Assembly: GCA_045642705.1 (NCBI GenBank)
Contig: JAZUJK010000016.1
Span: 1 to 64,000, forward strand
Direction of reading: 5' to 3'
Length of the DNA: 64,000 nucleotides
DNA from: UBA1227 sp045642705
Lineage (GTDB): Bacteria; Bacillota; Clostridia; Oscillospirales; Acutalibacteraceae
A model generated the notes under the pieces. That model saw only the letters and a list, made by a program, of their open reading frames with translations. It had not been told where the DNA came from and did not search any database. Shown here one piece after another: positions 45,082 to 53,599 of this stretch; position 1 is the first letter of the stretch; each line of letters starts with the position of its first letter. A program made the position numbers and the translations under genes.

Positions 45082-45633
45082 TTAGTCCTCCTGAAGGTTG
45101 TTTTCTAAAAACAATTTTGTAAGATTTAATGCGTTTAATACTGCGAGTTGCCTGTTATAGTCTCTCTGGTTCTCTGTGCGAGTCATAAGTTTTATCACAT
45201 ATGCTTTGCAATTCGTTGCGAGGGAGATGTATATCTCACCTTCTGGATGATCTCCATCTGGACCAGGGCCAGCAACTCCTGTGATACCTATGCCGATATC
45301 TGCTTGACCCTTTTCTTTCACTCCAGTCGCCATCATAACAGCGGTCTCTGGATTGACAGGGCCTGCGCTATCCAGCCAACTTTTATCAACATCTAGGAGC
45401 CTCTTCTTGACGTCGTTTGAGTATGATACAATTCCACACTCAAAGACATTGGACGCACCCGATATGTCTGTGATGCAGGCGGCTACCATTCCACCTGTAC
45501 ACGATTCAGCAATACTTATATGCATATCCCGTTTTATCAATTCATGAACAACGAATTCTGCAATATCCGTAATCTGACTCTCTGGATGTTCGGTCAATAT
45601 TATGTTTTTATCTTGGACCATTTGAAAGTCCAT
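45082..45633 (-). CDS. CinA C-terminal domain protein (nicotinamide-nucleotide amidohydrolase type)
   Basis: This 183-residue stand-alone CinA C-domain, like PncC, deamidates NMN to nicotinate mononucleotide in pyridine nucleotide recycling. The motifs are intact: ISIAESCTGGMVAA (catalytic Ser and Thr region), GIVSYSNDVKKRLL, VNPETAVMMATGVK and IGIGITGVAGPGPDGD. The N-terminal nucleotide domain of full-length CinA is absent. The start has GAGGTG upstream. It lies nine bases after thiI and three bases before the Lys-rich protein in the long minus-strand operon. A second, degenerate CinA-like gene ends the same operon. Confidence 0.93.
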   Translation of the reverse strand: MDFQMVQDKNIILTEHPESQITDIAEFVVHELIKRDMHISIAESCTGGMVAACITDISGASNVFECGIVSYSNDVKKRLLDVDKSWLDSAGPVNPETAVMMATGVKEKGQADIGIGITGVAGPGPDGDHPEGEIYISLATNCKAYVIKLMTRTENQRDYNRQLAVLNALNLTKLFLENNLQED

Positions 45634-45642
45634 AAAAACACC

Positions 45643-46827
45643 TCATATTTCAATAGATTTATCAATTACAATCAATTTCACGCCATCCACTGCACGTTTA
45701 ATCAAAGCATCCATATCGAGAGCCTTCTCTGCTTCAATTACATCATCAAGTGTTGGTCTCAGTCTCGGATGCTTTGGCGTAAATACCGTGCAGCAATCCT
45801 CATATGGCTGAATTGAAATTTCAAAAGTATCAATCTTTCTAGAAATTTCCACTATATCATTCTTGTCCATACCAATAAGTGGTCTAAATACTGGCATTGT
45901 TGCAACAGCATCTGTACAACCTATTGCGCGCATAGTCTGACTTGCGACTTGGGCTAGACTCTCACCAGTAATGAGTGCGCCATCACCTTGACGCTCAGCG
46001 AGTTCCTGTGCAATACGCACCATCATACGCCTCATGATGATTGTGAATAAATCTTCTGGACAGTCGTCCTTGATGTGCTCCTGTATCTCTGTAAATGGAA
46101 CCACCATCAAATTGATTGTTCCACTGTACTTGGAAACCTTGCCAAGCAATTCATGTACCTTTTGCTCAGCGCGGGCGCTTGTATATGGTGGGGACGCAAA
46201 GTGGATTGCGTCAAGTGACAATCCACGCCTCGACATCATATAAGCTGCAACAGGGCTATCTATTCCACCTGAAATCATAACAGCAGCTCGGCCAGACGTA
46301 CCCACCGGCATTCCGCCCGCGCCCCTAATTTGATTTCCGTGGATATATGTATATTGTTCACGCACCTCAATATTTACAACAATGTCCGGATTGTGGACAT
46401 CGACAGAAATGTGCGGATAATTTTGCAAAATAGTAGCACCGAGTTCCATGCATATCTCTGGAGACTTCAGTGGGAATGTTTTATCAGAACGTTTAGCCTC
46501 TACTTTGAAAGTCCTAGCATCAAGCAATTGGTCCCTGAGATAATCTACAGTAACGGATCTTATTACATCCATATCCTTCTCACAGGCAGCAGCCCTTGAG
46601 AAGCCAGCGATTCCAAAAACTCTTGAAATCTGTTCAACTGCTTTGTCCATATCTGGATTCTCAGATAATGGAGTAATAACAATTGTGGACTGAGACTTCT
46701 TGATGTCAGCGCTAAATAGTGGAGAGAGACGTCTCTTGATATTCTTGACAAGAGCATCCTCAAAAGTGGAACGGTTGAGTCCCTTGAGCGCTATCTCACC
46801 ATTTTTTATAAGAATAATTTCTTTCAT
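45643..46827 (-). CDS. thiI: tRNA 4-thiouridine synthase
   Basis: This 394-residue enzyme inserts sulfur into uridine 8 of tRNA. The N-terminal ferredoxin-like and THUMP domains (about 1-165) are followed by the PP-loop ATPase with MISGGIDSPVAAYMM (about 183-197) and EDCCTVFTPKHP near the end. The rhodanese domain of the enterobacterial enzyme is missing, as is usual in Bacillota, where the adjacent desulfurase supplies sulfur. The gene lies nine bases after the cysteine desulfurase gene, a classic pairing. The start has AGAGGAAA upstream. Confidence 0.95.
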   Translation of the reverse strand: MKEIILIKNGEIALKGLNRSTFEDALVKNIKRRLSPLFSADIKKSQSTIVITPLSENPDMDKAVEQISRVFGIAGFSRAAACEKDMDVIRSVTVDYLRDQLLDARTFKVEAKRSDKTFPLKSPEICMELGATILQNYPHISVDVHNPDIVVNIEVREQYTYIHGNQIRGAGGMPVGTSGRAAVMISGGIDSPVAAYMMSRRGLSLDAIHFASPPYTSARAEQKVHELLGKVSKYSGTINLMVVPFTEIQEHIKDDCPEDLFTIIMRRMMVRIAQELAERQGDGALITGESLAQVASQTMRAIGCTDAVATMPVFRPLIGMDKNDIVEISRKIDTFEISIQPYEDCCTVFTPKHPRLRPTLDDVIEAEKALDMDALIKRAVDGVKLIVIDKSIEI

Positions 46828-46836
46828 CAGTTTCCT

Positions 46837-47964
46837 CTAAACTTTTCTCAATTTATTATTTGCCTCTATCAATTTTTCAGCGAGATAATTTACCTCTTCC
46901 TCTGTATTGAATCTCGAGAAGCTAATTCTGATTGCCGAATCAATTACCTTAGGATCAAGACCCATTGCAGATAGGACATAACTGCGATGTCCCTTGGAAC
47001 AAGCTGAACCAGTAGAGACATATACACCGGACTCAGATAGATAGTTTCTTAGGACCTCTGCTGGGACTCCTATGAGGGAAATATTCAAAATATATGGAAA
47101 ATCAGAATTTGAATTGATTGATAGATTTTCTATGCTGGATAGTTTATCAAGCAAAAGTTTTTTAAGACCTGCTACCGTAGCATAGTTCTTATCTATCTCA
47201 CCTATCTCACGCACTGCTGTGGCAAATCCAACTATCTGTGGCATACCCTGTGTACCTGAGCGAATACCATTTTCTTGGCCACCGCCGAGTACATATGATT
47301 TAAGTCTTGTGCCCTTTCTAAGATATAGAGCACCTTGTCCCTTTGGACCATGAACTTTGTGAGAACTGATACTCATCATATCCACACCGAGTTCACGAAC
47401 ACTGCAGGATAACTTGCCAAATGCTTGCACTGCATCACAGTGCACAAGTGCTGGTGCACCTGAACGTTTTACGGCGGACACAGCAGCCTTAATCGGTTGA
47501 ACACTTCCAACCTCGTTATTTACGTACATCATAGAAACGAGGATTGTCTGGCTGTTTACCGCCCCATTGATATCCTCTACAGATACAAGTCCATTATCAT
47601 CCACAGGGAGTTTGATTATTTCAAAGCCCTCTGCCTCGAGTGCATCCATACACTCCAGCACTGATGGATGTTCTATAGATGTTGTTACAATACGATTGCC
47701 ACGACGCCTAAGTGCATGTGCCGCACCCATAATCGCAATATTATTGCTCTCTGTACCACCGGATGTGAAATATATCTCATCCTTACCACATGCAAGTGCT
47801 CGCGCAATCGTCTCTCTCGATTCTTCCAAACTATTGCTTGCAAGATCACCTAAGCGATGAAGCGAAGAAGGATTTCCATAATTTTCTGTTAGCATTAAAA
47901 CCATAGCATCAACGACAGCGCTTGCTGGCTTGGTCGTTGCGCTATTGTCAAAATAGCACTCCAT
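46837..47964 (-). CDS. Cysteine desulfurase (NifS/IscS family)
   Basis: This 375-residue PLP enzyme provides sulfur as a persulfide. The PLP lysine is Lys203 in SSHKVHGPKG, the active cysteine is Cys322 in STGSACSKG, and the FDNSATTKP and GGTESNN motifs are present. It is short and of the IscS/NifZ type rather than SufS type. It lies directly before thiI, so its main job is probably tRNA thiolation. It may also serve the minimal SufBC system encoded 13 kb away, which has no desulfurase of its own. The start has AGGAGG upstream; the preceding gene is rnfA, 30 bases away. Confidence 0.95.
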   Translation of the reverse strand: MECYFDNSATTKPASAVVDAMVLMLTENYGNPSSLHRLGDLASNSLEESRETIARALACGKDEIYFTSGGTESNNIAIMGAAHALRRRGNRIVTTSIEHPSVLECMDALEAEGFEIIKLPVDDNGLVSVEDINGAVNSQTILVSMMYVNNEVGSVQPIKAAVSAVKRSGAPALVHCDAVQAFGKLSCSVRELGVDMMSISSHKVHGPKGQGALYLRKGTRLKSYVLGGGQENGIRSGTQGMPQIVGFATAVREIGEIDKNYATVAGLKKLLLDKLSSIENLSINSNSDFPYILNISLIGVPAEVLRNYLSESGVYVSTGSACSKGHRSYVLSAMGLDPKVIDSAIRISFSRFNTEEEVNYLAEKLIEANNKLRKV

Positions 47965-47994
47965 TATGGTCCTCCTTTCGCTAAGATTTAAAAA

Positions 47995-48609
47995 TTAGAA
48001 GAACAATGATTTGCCAAGAATGCCTGTGAAAGCAAGGCAAATAATTGCAATGTACATAAGTAGAGCTGGAGCTCCCTTGAAACTCATTGGTATGTCTTGA
48101 TTGTCCTCAAGCTTCTTCATTCCCATATGAATAAATGTAGTTGCGACAAGGAAAGCAACGCCAGCACCAATACCCTGAGCAATTGATTCACCAACACCAT
48201 AAGTTGCTCTCTGATTGATGAAAGGAATTGCAAGAACGATTGTATTGAATGCAGATAGTGCTGTCTGGCGGAAGAACTTCTCTTCCTCAACATCTGTCCA
48301 GTCAGAACTTCTAAGAAGGATTCGCAAAACGATTACTGTTATGAAATAGATAACTGTGAGCACAACAGTATAAACAGCAAGTGATAATATTACGGATCCA
48401 TTCTTGAGTGCTGGAATGAAAATAAGCACTCTGCATATGAGTGATGTTACAGTTGAGAAGAAAGCAATCATAATTGAGAAGAGTGCAATCTGTCTCGGTC
48501 TTGCTGCTGAACGGATAGCTTCACTAGCACCATAACCGCCAGTAAATACAAGATTCTGTGTGAAGGCAACATAGATAAATGCCGCAATAATAGCTGAAAT
48601 CAGTCTCAT
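47995..48609 (-). CDS. RnfA-like membrane subunit lacking the expected cluster cysteines
   Basis: This 204-residue membrane protein has six hydrophobic segments. The C-terminal region (IHMGMKKLEDNQDIPMSFKGAPALLMYI) matches the end of RnfA/NqrE. In known RnfA proteins two cysteines (near residues 25 and 120, in CPFLG and NCAVLG type motifs) help bind a [2Fe-2S] cluster in the membrane. Here the first motif reads TGGYG (23-27) and the second reads AIPFINQ (about 127-133), so both are lost. It overlaps the rnfE-like gene by four bases and has a GAGGAGGAG ribosome site. Its role in electron transfer is therefore doubtful. Confidence 0.72.
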   Translation of the reverse strand: MRLISAIIAAFIYVAFTQNLVFTGGYGASEAIRSAARPRQIALFSIMIAFFSTVTSLICRVLIFIPALKNGSVILSLAVYTVVLTVIYFITVIVLRILLRSSDWTDVEEEKFFRQTALSAFNTIVLAIPFINQRATYGVGESIAQGIGAGVAFLVATTFIHMGMKKLEDNQDIPMSFKGAPALLMYIAIICLAFTGILGKSLFF

Positions 48610-49745
48610 TTATCAGTCTCCTCCTCACTCTTAACTTTTCGAGTCTGACCACGTTTAGTCTTTTGCTTCTGTGGTTTCTCTCGTCTGCTTTCTTCAACAG
48701 CCTTCGCATATTTTCTCTGATCAGCTGTGGTATTGTCCTTGTTAAGATCGAGAGTTATAAATTCAAATCTCGATGTCTTATCAGTTGCAGTTGCCATAGT
48801 AGGATCAGGATCATATTCTTGGATGGTCTCACGAGGAATCTCATTTGGAATTTCAAATGATGGTTCATCATTTGCATAATCCTCAACATCTGTTGGAGCA
48901 AGTTCAACCTGCAATGTCGTCTCAACAGGCGGAAGGTTCTGAGCACGCTGCTCCTCTGCCTCTTCGAGAGTCATTACCTGAATCTTGTTGCGTGGTTCCA
49001 CTTGCTGGCGCTCGTGTCTCAATTCCTTCTTGGACTTCTTAACACGAGGAGCAGCCACTGAACCGTCCGCATATTTTGCACCTTTGAGAGCAAGCTTGGC
49101 TTTCTTGCTTCCCTTGATATTAGTTCTATCATTTGCAATAAGCTGATCTGCAAATTCTGGATCCACTTTTCTGAAATAAGCGCGAAGTATTGCTGCAAGG
49201 AACGCAATGATAATAAATCCACCTACTGGCATAAGCATTGCTTCTGCTGGTTCAAATGGAGATACATGTACGCCCCAAATTGTGCCACTACCGAGGAGTT
49301 CACGAATTATTCCAACTATGATTAGAACAATTGAATACCCAAGTCCGGCACAGATTGATGTGCCAATTGATGTAAGAACACTTGCATCAATTGCCTCACG
49401 CTCACAGTTACGAACGATAAGTGGGTTTACTGCGAGTAGTGGGAAATAAATACCAAGAGCAAGCATTGTCTCTGGACTAATCTTCTGAACGAACAACATG
49501 GATGGAACCACGATTATCATGCTGATTAGTGTATAGAGACCGAGTCTCACCCATTGAGGTAACAATTTTAAAAACAGTGATGTGATAAGCTGTGCAAATA
49601 TGAGAGTCAATATTGTAATGACAGACAAGATAAGTGCAGCCTTGAGAGATGTGCATATAGCAACAACTGGGCATAGACCTACTGTTGCAACAAGCACTGG
49701 ATTCTTAGCAAGAATCTCTTGGAAAAGATAACTATTGCTGTTCAC
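48606..49745 (-). CDS. RnfE-like membrane subunit with a 175-residue charged extension
   Basis: This is a 379-residue protein. Residues 1-200 contain six hydrophobic segments of the RnfE/NqrD family, with GLCPVVAICTS (Cys25, matching the first cluster cysteine). The second expected motif VNC reads VNP (106-108), with another Cys six residues later (RNCERE). Residues 205-379 are a hydrophilic Lys/Glu/Asp-rich extension not normal in RnfE. The start is GTG at 49745, with GGAGG eight bases upstream and overlapping the end of rnfD by 14 bases; an upstream frame lies inside rnfD. It is coupled to the RnfA-like gene. Confidence 0.75.
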   Translation of the reverse strand: MNSNSYLFQEILAKNPVLVATVGLCPVVAICTSLKAALILSVITILTLIFAQLITSLFLKLLPQWVRLGLYTLISMIIVVPSMLFVQKISPETMLALGIYFPLLAVNPLIVRNCEREAIDASVLTSIGTSICAGLGYSIVLIIVGIIRELLGSGTIWGVHVSPFEPAEAMLMPVGGFIIIAFLAAILRAYFRKVDPEFADQLIANDRTNIKGSKKAKLALKGAKYADGSVAAPRVKKSKKELRHERQQVEPRNKIQVMTLEEAEEQRAQNLPPVETTLQVELAPTDVEDYANDEPSFEIPNEIPRETIQEYDPDPTMATATDKTSRFEFITLDLNKDNTTADQRKYAKAVEESRREKPQKQKTKRGQTRKVKSEEETDK

Positions 49746-50727
49746 TGACGCTACCTCCTTTCTCAAGAGGAGCATCTTTTGATTTCTTGGACTTGATAAG
49801 TCCAGAAATTGTAGCTCCGATATCATCATAGATATCTGATGTTGCATTCATAAGAAGTACAACGTATATTACACTTTCTTCATATGTTCCCACTCTGCGG
49901 AGAATCATAGTAAGAAGTCCGCCACAGATTCCGTATAGAATTCTGCCAGGATTGGTCTTTGGCCCAGTAAGTGGGTCTGCAACAAAGAATAAAGCAGAAT
50001 AGAATAGAAGTCCTGCTGAGAGTTCCATCAATACAGAATACATACGTCCTGTCCAAACTCTTGGGAATAGGAAAGCAAATATTGCGCATGTAATTAGGAA
50101 ACTAAATGAAGCAACAACACCTGGCTGCTTACGAATTACAAGATAGAGGAGCGCACCTATCATCAAGATAAGGCAAGATGCTCCCATAGGTCCTGGAATT
50201 CGTCCTACAAATACATCAAGTACATTCAGCACATTTGTGCCAATTGCCTTGGACTGCTGCAACATTTCAGCAAGTGATGTTCCCTGCACGAAGCCATCCT
50301 TGAACATAGAGCCCGACAATTCGCCAATTGACAAATTAGGGTACGTATATACAAGTGTTGGATGGCTGAGTGTTACAAGACCAAGTCCAACAGCCGCCGG
50401 CACGAAAGGCGTAGATGCCGCATGGCCAAATGGCAACTTGCCAATGGCAATTGCGAGTGCGCTTGCAACTGGTGCAAGCCACAGTGGTGCCGTCGACGGA
50501 AGTGCAAGTGCAACGACGAAGCCAGTAAATATTGCAGACAGATCAGCAAGCCTATCCGGATTGCGATTCATGAATGCAATATATGCAATAATCTCTGTCG
50601 CTATTGCTGCAAGAATAGATAGCAATATGCAAAGCAATGCACGACCGCCATAAGTATAAATAGCGACCACCGCAATAATTGCCAGCATGATAAGCATATC
50701 TATCATGTACGAGCGGAGGTTTTTCAT
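49732..50727 (-). CDS. RnfD-like membrane subunit
   Basis: This 331-residue protein has nine or ten hydrophobic segments in RnfD/NqrB layout. The typical region NPDRLADLSAIFTGFVVALALP and the loop with FVQGTSLAEM (the family's covalent FMN threonine site, normally of ATPL type) are present. KTNPGRILYGICGGLL matches the usual RnfD end. Compared with the canonical sequence the FMN loop is weaker but keeps the Thr. It starts inside the end of rpe (four-base overlap, ATGA). The genes for RnfB, RnfC and RnfG are not in this operon or window. Confidence 0.78.
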   Translation of the reverse strand: MKNLRSYMIDMLIMLAIIAVVAIYTYGGRALLCILLSILAAIATEIIAYIAFMNRNPDRLADLSAIFTGFVVALALPSTAPLWLAPVASALAIAIGKLPFGHAASTPFVPAAVGLGLVTLSHPTLVYTYPNLSIGELSGSMFKDGFVQGTSLAEMLQQSKAIGTNVLNVLDVFVGRIPGPMGASCLILMIGALLYLVIRKQPGVVASFSFLITCAIFAFLFPRVWTGRMYSVLMELSAGLLFYSALFFVADPLTGPKTNPGRILYGICGGLLTMILRRVGTYEESVIYVVLLMNATSDIYDDIGATISGLIKSKKSKDAPLEKGGSVSEQQ

Positions 50728-51383
50728 ACTGCTGCCTTCTCCTTCAGTTCAGTAATAATTGCCTTGGCATCTGGTGCTTTGAATATTGCGCTACCTGATA
50801 CGAAAACATTGGCGCCTGCTTTGGCTGCCGTCTCGATTGTATCGAGGCTGATGCCACCATCTACTTCTATATGCATGTCGCAGAGACCGCGACGATTACA
50901 TTCTTCACGAATTGCTGTAACTTTTGGCATCATATCAGCCATGAAAGACTGACCGCCAAAGCCAGGCTCTACTGTCATAACAAGAACCATATCCAACATG
51001 TCAAGGTAAGGATAAATCACATCAGCTGGTGTACCAGGCTTGACACTTATAGAAGGCTTACAGCCACATTCACGAATCTTATTGATTGTCTCAACAGGAT
51101 CTGAATCAGACTCAACATGGAATGTGATATAGTCTGCTCCTGCCTTGGCAAAATCTTCGATATACTTTAGTGGGTCCGAAATCATGAGATGCACATCAGC
51201 CACACTATTCATAACTGGCTTTAAGCTCTTGAGAACTGGAGCACCTATTGTGATATTAGGAACGAAATGGCCATCCATAACATCAATGTGCATCCACTGC
51301 GCACCGCCATCTTCCATTCTTTTTACTTCTTCGCCCATCTTGGAAAAATCACAAGAGAGAAGTGATGGAGAAATAATAATCAT
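50724..51383 (-). CDS. rpe: Ribulose-phosphate 3-epimerase
   Basis: This 219-residue TIM-barrel enzyme of the pentose phosphate pathway interconverts ribulose 5-phosphate and xylulose 5-phosphate. The motifs are complete: SPSLLSCDF, WMHIDVMDGHFVPN (metal His and catalytic Asp), DVHLMI, TFHVES, VMTVEPGFGGQSF and IEVDGGI. It is the first gene of the long minus-strand operon and overlaps rnfD by four bases. The start has AGGGGTAG upstream. Confidence 0.96.
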   Translation of the reverse strand: MIIISPSLLSCDFSKMGEEVKRMEDGGAQWMHIDVMDGHFVPNITIGAPVLKSLKPVMNSVADVHLMISDPLKYIEDFAKAGADYITFHVESDSDPVETINKIRECGCKPSISVKPGTPADVIYPYLDMLDMVLVMTVEPGFGGQSFMADMMPKVTAIREECNRRGLCDMHIEVDGGISLDTIETAAKAGANVFVSGSAIFKAPDAKAIITELKEKAAV

Positions 51384-51420
51384 AAGTAAACTACCCCTAT
51401 TTTATATATATAACTTTGAT

Positions 51421-51426
51421 ATTATA
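51421..51426 (-). promoter_or_regulatory. Probable -10 of the rpe-rnf-thiI-sortase operon
   Basis: TATAAT on the minus strand lies about 38 bases before the rpe start. A TTTATT-like -35 stands 17 bases further up, across a GC alternating run (CGCGCGCG). No other clear promoter is seen in the ten genes downstream. Confidence 0.5.
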
Positions 51427-51475
51427 TCACAACGCGCGCGAAAAATAAACAATATCGGTAAAATTATTAAAGGTA

Positions 51476-51508
51476 GAAAAAAACACGGTGGCAAAAGCCA
51501 CCGTGTTT
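51476..51508 (-). terminator. Rho-independent terminator of the AI-2E operon
   Basis: A perfect 12-bp stem AAACACGGTGGC / GCCACCGTGTTT (51481-51508) with a four-base loop is followed on the minus strand by seven T residues. It separates the next upstream operon from rpe. Confidence 0.92.
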
Positions 51509-51516
51509 GCTTCTTT

Positions 51517-52173
51517 TTACTTTGACAAAATAAACATCAAAACTGTCGCTATTGCGACGCTTCCCTGGCAACATATGTTGCAAGATTCTATCACCCAATG
51601 CACCTTGGCATTCATAACATCTCCGAACACTCCAATGCATACAAGAGCAAGATATAAGCATATCGCTATTGCATAAAAAACAATGGATATTGTCACTCCC
51701 GCCCTCAGCGCAAGAGTGATGAGAGAAATGTAAATAAACAGGTAGCCAATTGCTCCAATTAGGACCGCAATTGAGTTGAATTTCTCAATCTTTTTATATG
51801 CAATAAGCAGTGCCAAAATAGAGACTAAAACAATAGCAAAACACACTATAAATTTTAGCTTTAACATATGTCCAAGAAGGACAATCCCTGATGTCAAAAT
51901 TCCTATGTTTACGTATGTTACAAGATTTACTGGAAGTTGAAATTTCATCTTGCCAAGGCCTACTAAAACCTTGACAGTTGGGATTGTAAAGCCAAAGATT
52001 ATTGACACCAATGCGCCCATCAAATATACGATGAGCATAGGCAGCTCCAAAACGCCTTTTAGATTGAGAACCAGGGTGACAACAGTCACAAGATAAAATA
52101 CAGGATTTACATAATCTAGGAGTCCGAGAGCAACAGAAAAATTGCCCTTTACTTCATCTTTTGTTACATCCAT
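51517..52173 (-). CDS. Multi-pass membrane protein of unknown function
   Basis: This 218-residue protein has about six hydrophobic helices (residues 22-40, 45-62, 82-100, 105-122, 132-150, 156-180) and a short final segment (195-215). No family or conserved charged motif was recognised. The start lies 21 bases after the AI-2E-type transporter gene, which suggests cotranscription. A strong terminator follows. Confidence 0.7.
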   Translation of the reverse strand: MDVTKDEVKGNFSVALGLLDYVNPVFYLVTVVTLVLNLKGVLELPMLIVYLMGALVSIIFGFTIPTVKVLVGLGKMKFQLPVNLVTYVNIGILTSGIVLLGHMLKLKFIVCFAIVLVSILALLIAYKKIEKFNSIAVLIGAIGYLFIYISLITLALRAGVTISIVFYAIAICLYLALVCIGVFGDVMNAKVHWVIESCNICCQGSVAIATVLMFILSK

Positions 52174-52194
52174 TTTTATAGAATTCCAATCTGT

Positions 52195-53463
52195 TTATTC
52201 CTGCTGCACAGCAGGTTCTTCTGCGGGAATTTCTGGGGTTTCCTCTGGAATTTTAGGCGCATCTTCTTCAATCTTAGGGAAGATTTGAATTACCCCTTCC
52301 TTCTCCAGAGCAACTATACAATAAAGCGCGATTACGAAGGCAAACATGCCTACTGCGCCGAACATTTTAAGTCCAATATACATTACAGAAAGTGTTAGAG
52401 CAGATGGAAGACTCATAGCTCCAGACACAAGTTTCGGCTCAATGATATGACGGATAACGAACATAATGATGTACATGATGAGAAGGCCGATTGCCATCTT
52501 GAAATCACTTACAATTACACAGTAAATTATCCAAGGAATAATTACCATTCCAAGACCCAAAACAGGAAGGATATCAAAAAGTGCCGTGAGCAAAGAAATA
52601 GCAAAAATATAGTTGCTATCAAATATGCCAATAAGTTTAAAAATGCTCAGTGATATAAGCATTTCTGAGAAAGTGATACAGCAGATTAGGAAGTATGCTT
52701 TTGCAAGCTTACCAACTGACTGTCCAAGCACTTTTTTGGTCTCAGATAAGATGTTATTTTCTCCACCTGGAAGGTGCGTTTTAATGAAAGATTCAATCTG
52801 CTCATACTCAATTGTCATAAAGCAGCAGAGAACTATACAAATTACAAAACCAACAAGAAATGCTGGAATCTGTTTTGCTGTTGCAATAACACCAGAACCG
52901 ATGCTAGAAAGTGAATCTGTAATTGTTCCTGTCACAGATTCATTTCCGAAAAGTGCAGAAAAATCTATTGCAGCAAAGCTTATTCTATTTGCTCCAGTAG
53001 CAAGGTCATTTTCCATTGCTGGTTTGAGCTGATGAAGTACATTTTCAACAGTTGGCATAACCTCATTTTGAAGGAATTTAGGAAGTGCTCCAATAACTGT
53101 ATAAGTGATATGCTCAACCCAAGAATAGTCTTGAATTTTTACCTGAACATAATGTACATACGACATAAGTTCACGCACGATTCTTACGCCAAGTGCATAG
53201 AAGCCAACAATAAGAAGCGCAATTACAAGAATTACTATAATTGTGGCCGTTATGCCTTTCGGTATCTTGGTTTTCTTCGCAATCTTTTCTACTGGTTTAT
53301 GAAGTAAAAGTGCCACCAAAACTGCTATTTCTATTGGCAGTAAAGGATAAAATGCAAATTTTAAAAATAGGATAAAGACCGCAACAAGTATCACAATGTA
53401 TACGACGTCAATTATAAATTTACGTCTGCGATCGGTCTGACTGTCCTTGATTAGTGATGCCAT
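52195..53463 (-). CDS. AI-2E family transporter-like membrane protein
   Basis: This 422-residue protein has the AI-2E/PerM family layout. Three helices are near the N-terminus (PLLPIEIAVLVALLLHKPVEK; GITATIIVILVIALLIVGFY), then a soluble central region (about 105-190). Four or five further helices carry the conserved ALFDILPVLGLGMVIIPW and IIEPKLVSGAMSLPSALT. The last 40 residues are Pro/Glu-rich. The ATG start at 53463 has GGAGGTG at a normal distance; an alternative GTG lies within that site. Family members export peptides, ions or signals; the name does not prove AI-2 transport. Confidence 0.88.
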   Translation of the reverse strand: MASLIKDSQTDRRRKFIIDVVYIVILVAVFILFLKFAFYPLLPIEIAVLVALLLHKPVEKIAKKTKIPKGITATIIVILVIALLIVGFYALGVRIVRELMSYVHYVQVKIQDYSWVEHITYTVIGALPKFLQNEVMPTVENVLHQLKPAMENDLATGANRISFAAIDFSALFGNESVTGTITDSLSSIGSGVIATAKQIPAFLVGFVICIVLCCFMTIEYEQIESFIKTHLPGGENNILSETKKVLGQSVGKLAKAYFLICCITFSEMLISLSIFKLIGIFDSNYIFAISLLTALFDILPVLGLGMVIIPWIIYCVIVSDFKMAIGLLIMYIIMFVIRHIIEPKLVSGAMSLPSALTLSVMYIGLKMFGAVGMFAFVIALYCIVALEKEGVIQIFPKIEEDAPKIPEETPEIPAEEPAVQQE

Positions 53464-53599
53464 AAATAACACCTCCGTATGTCAGTATTTTACAACATAT
53501 TTTTTTAATAAACAATGATAAAAAACTCTTTATTATATGTAATTGTTGTGATATTATATTTTTTATTCTATGAAAAAACAATTGAAAGGAGTATTACGT

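Noticed and set aside
43994..45085. A long plus-strand open frame (over 360 codons) opposite the Lys-rich protein
   Set aside because: It is the antisense of the AEKKTTEKK repeats, giving artificial Phe/Ser-rich FFSVVFFSAG repeats. It has no ribosome site, and the minus strand has clear start signals and operon context.
52195..53463. Quorum-sensing AI-2 exporter
   Set aside because: The AI-2E family name does not establish that function, and no luxS is present in the window.
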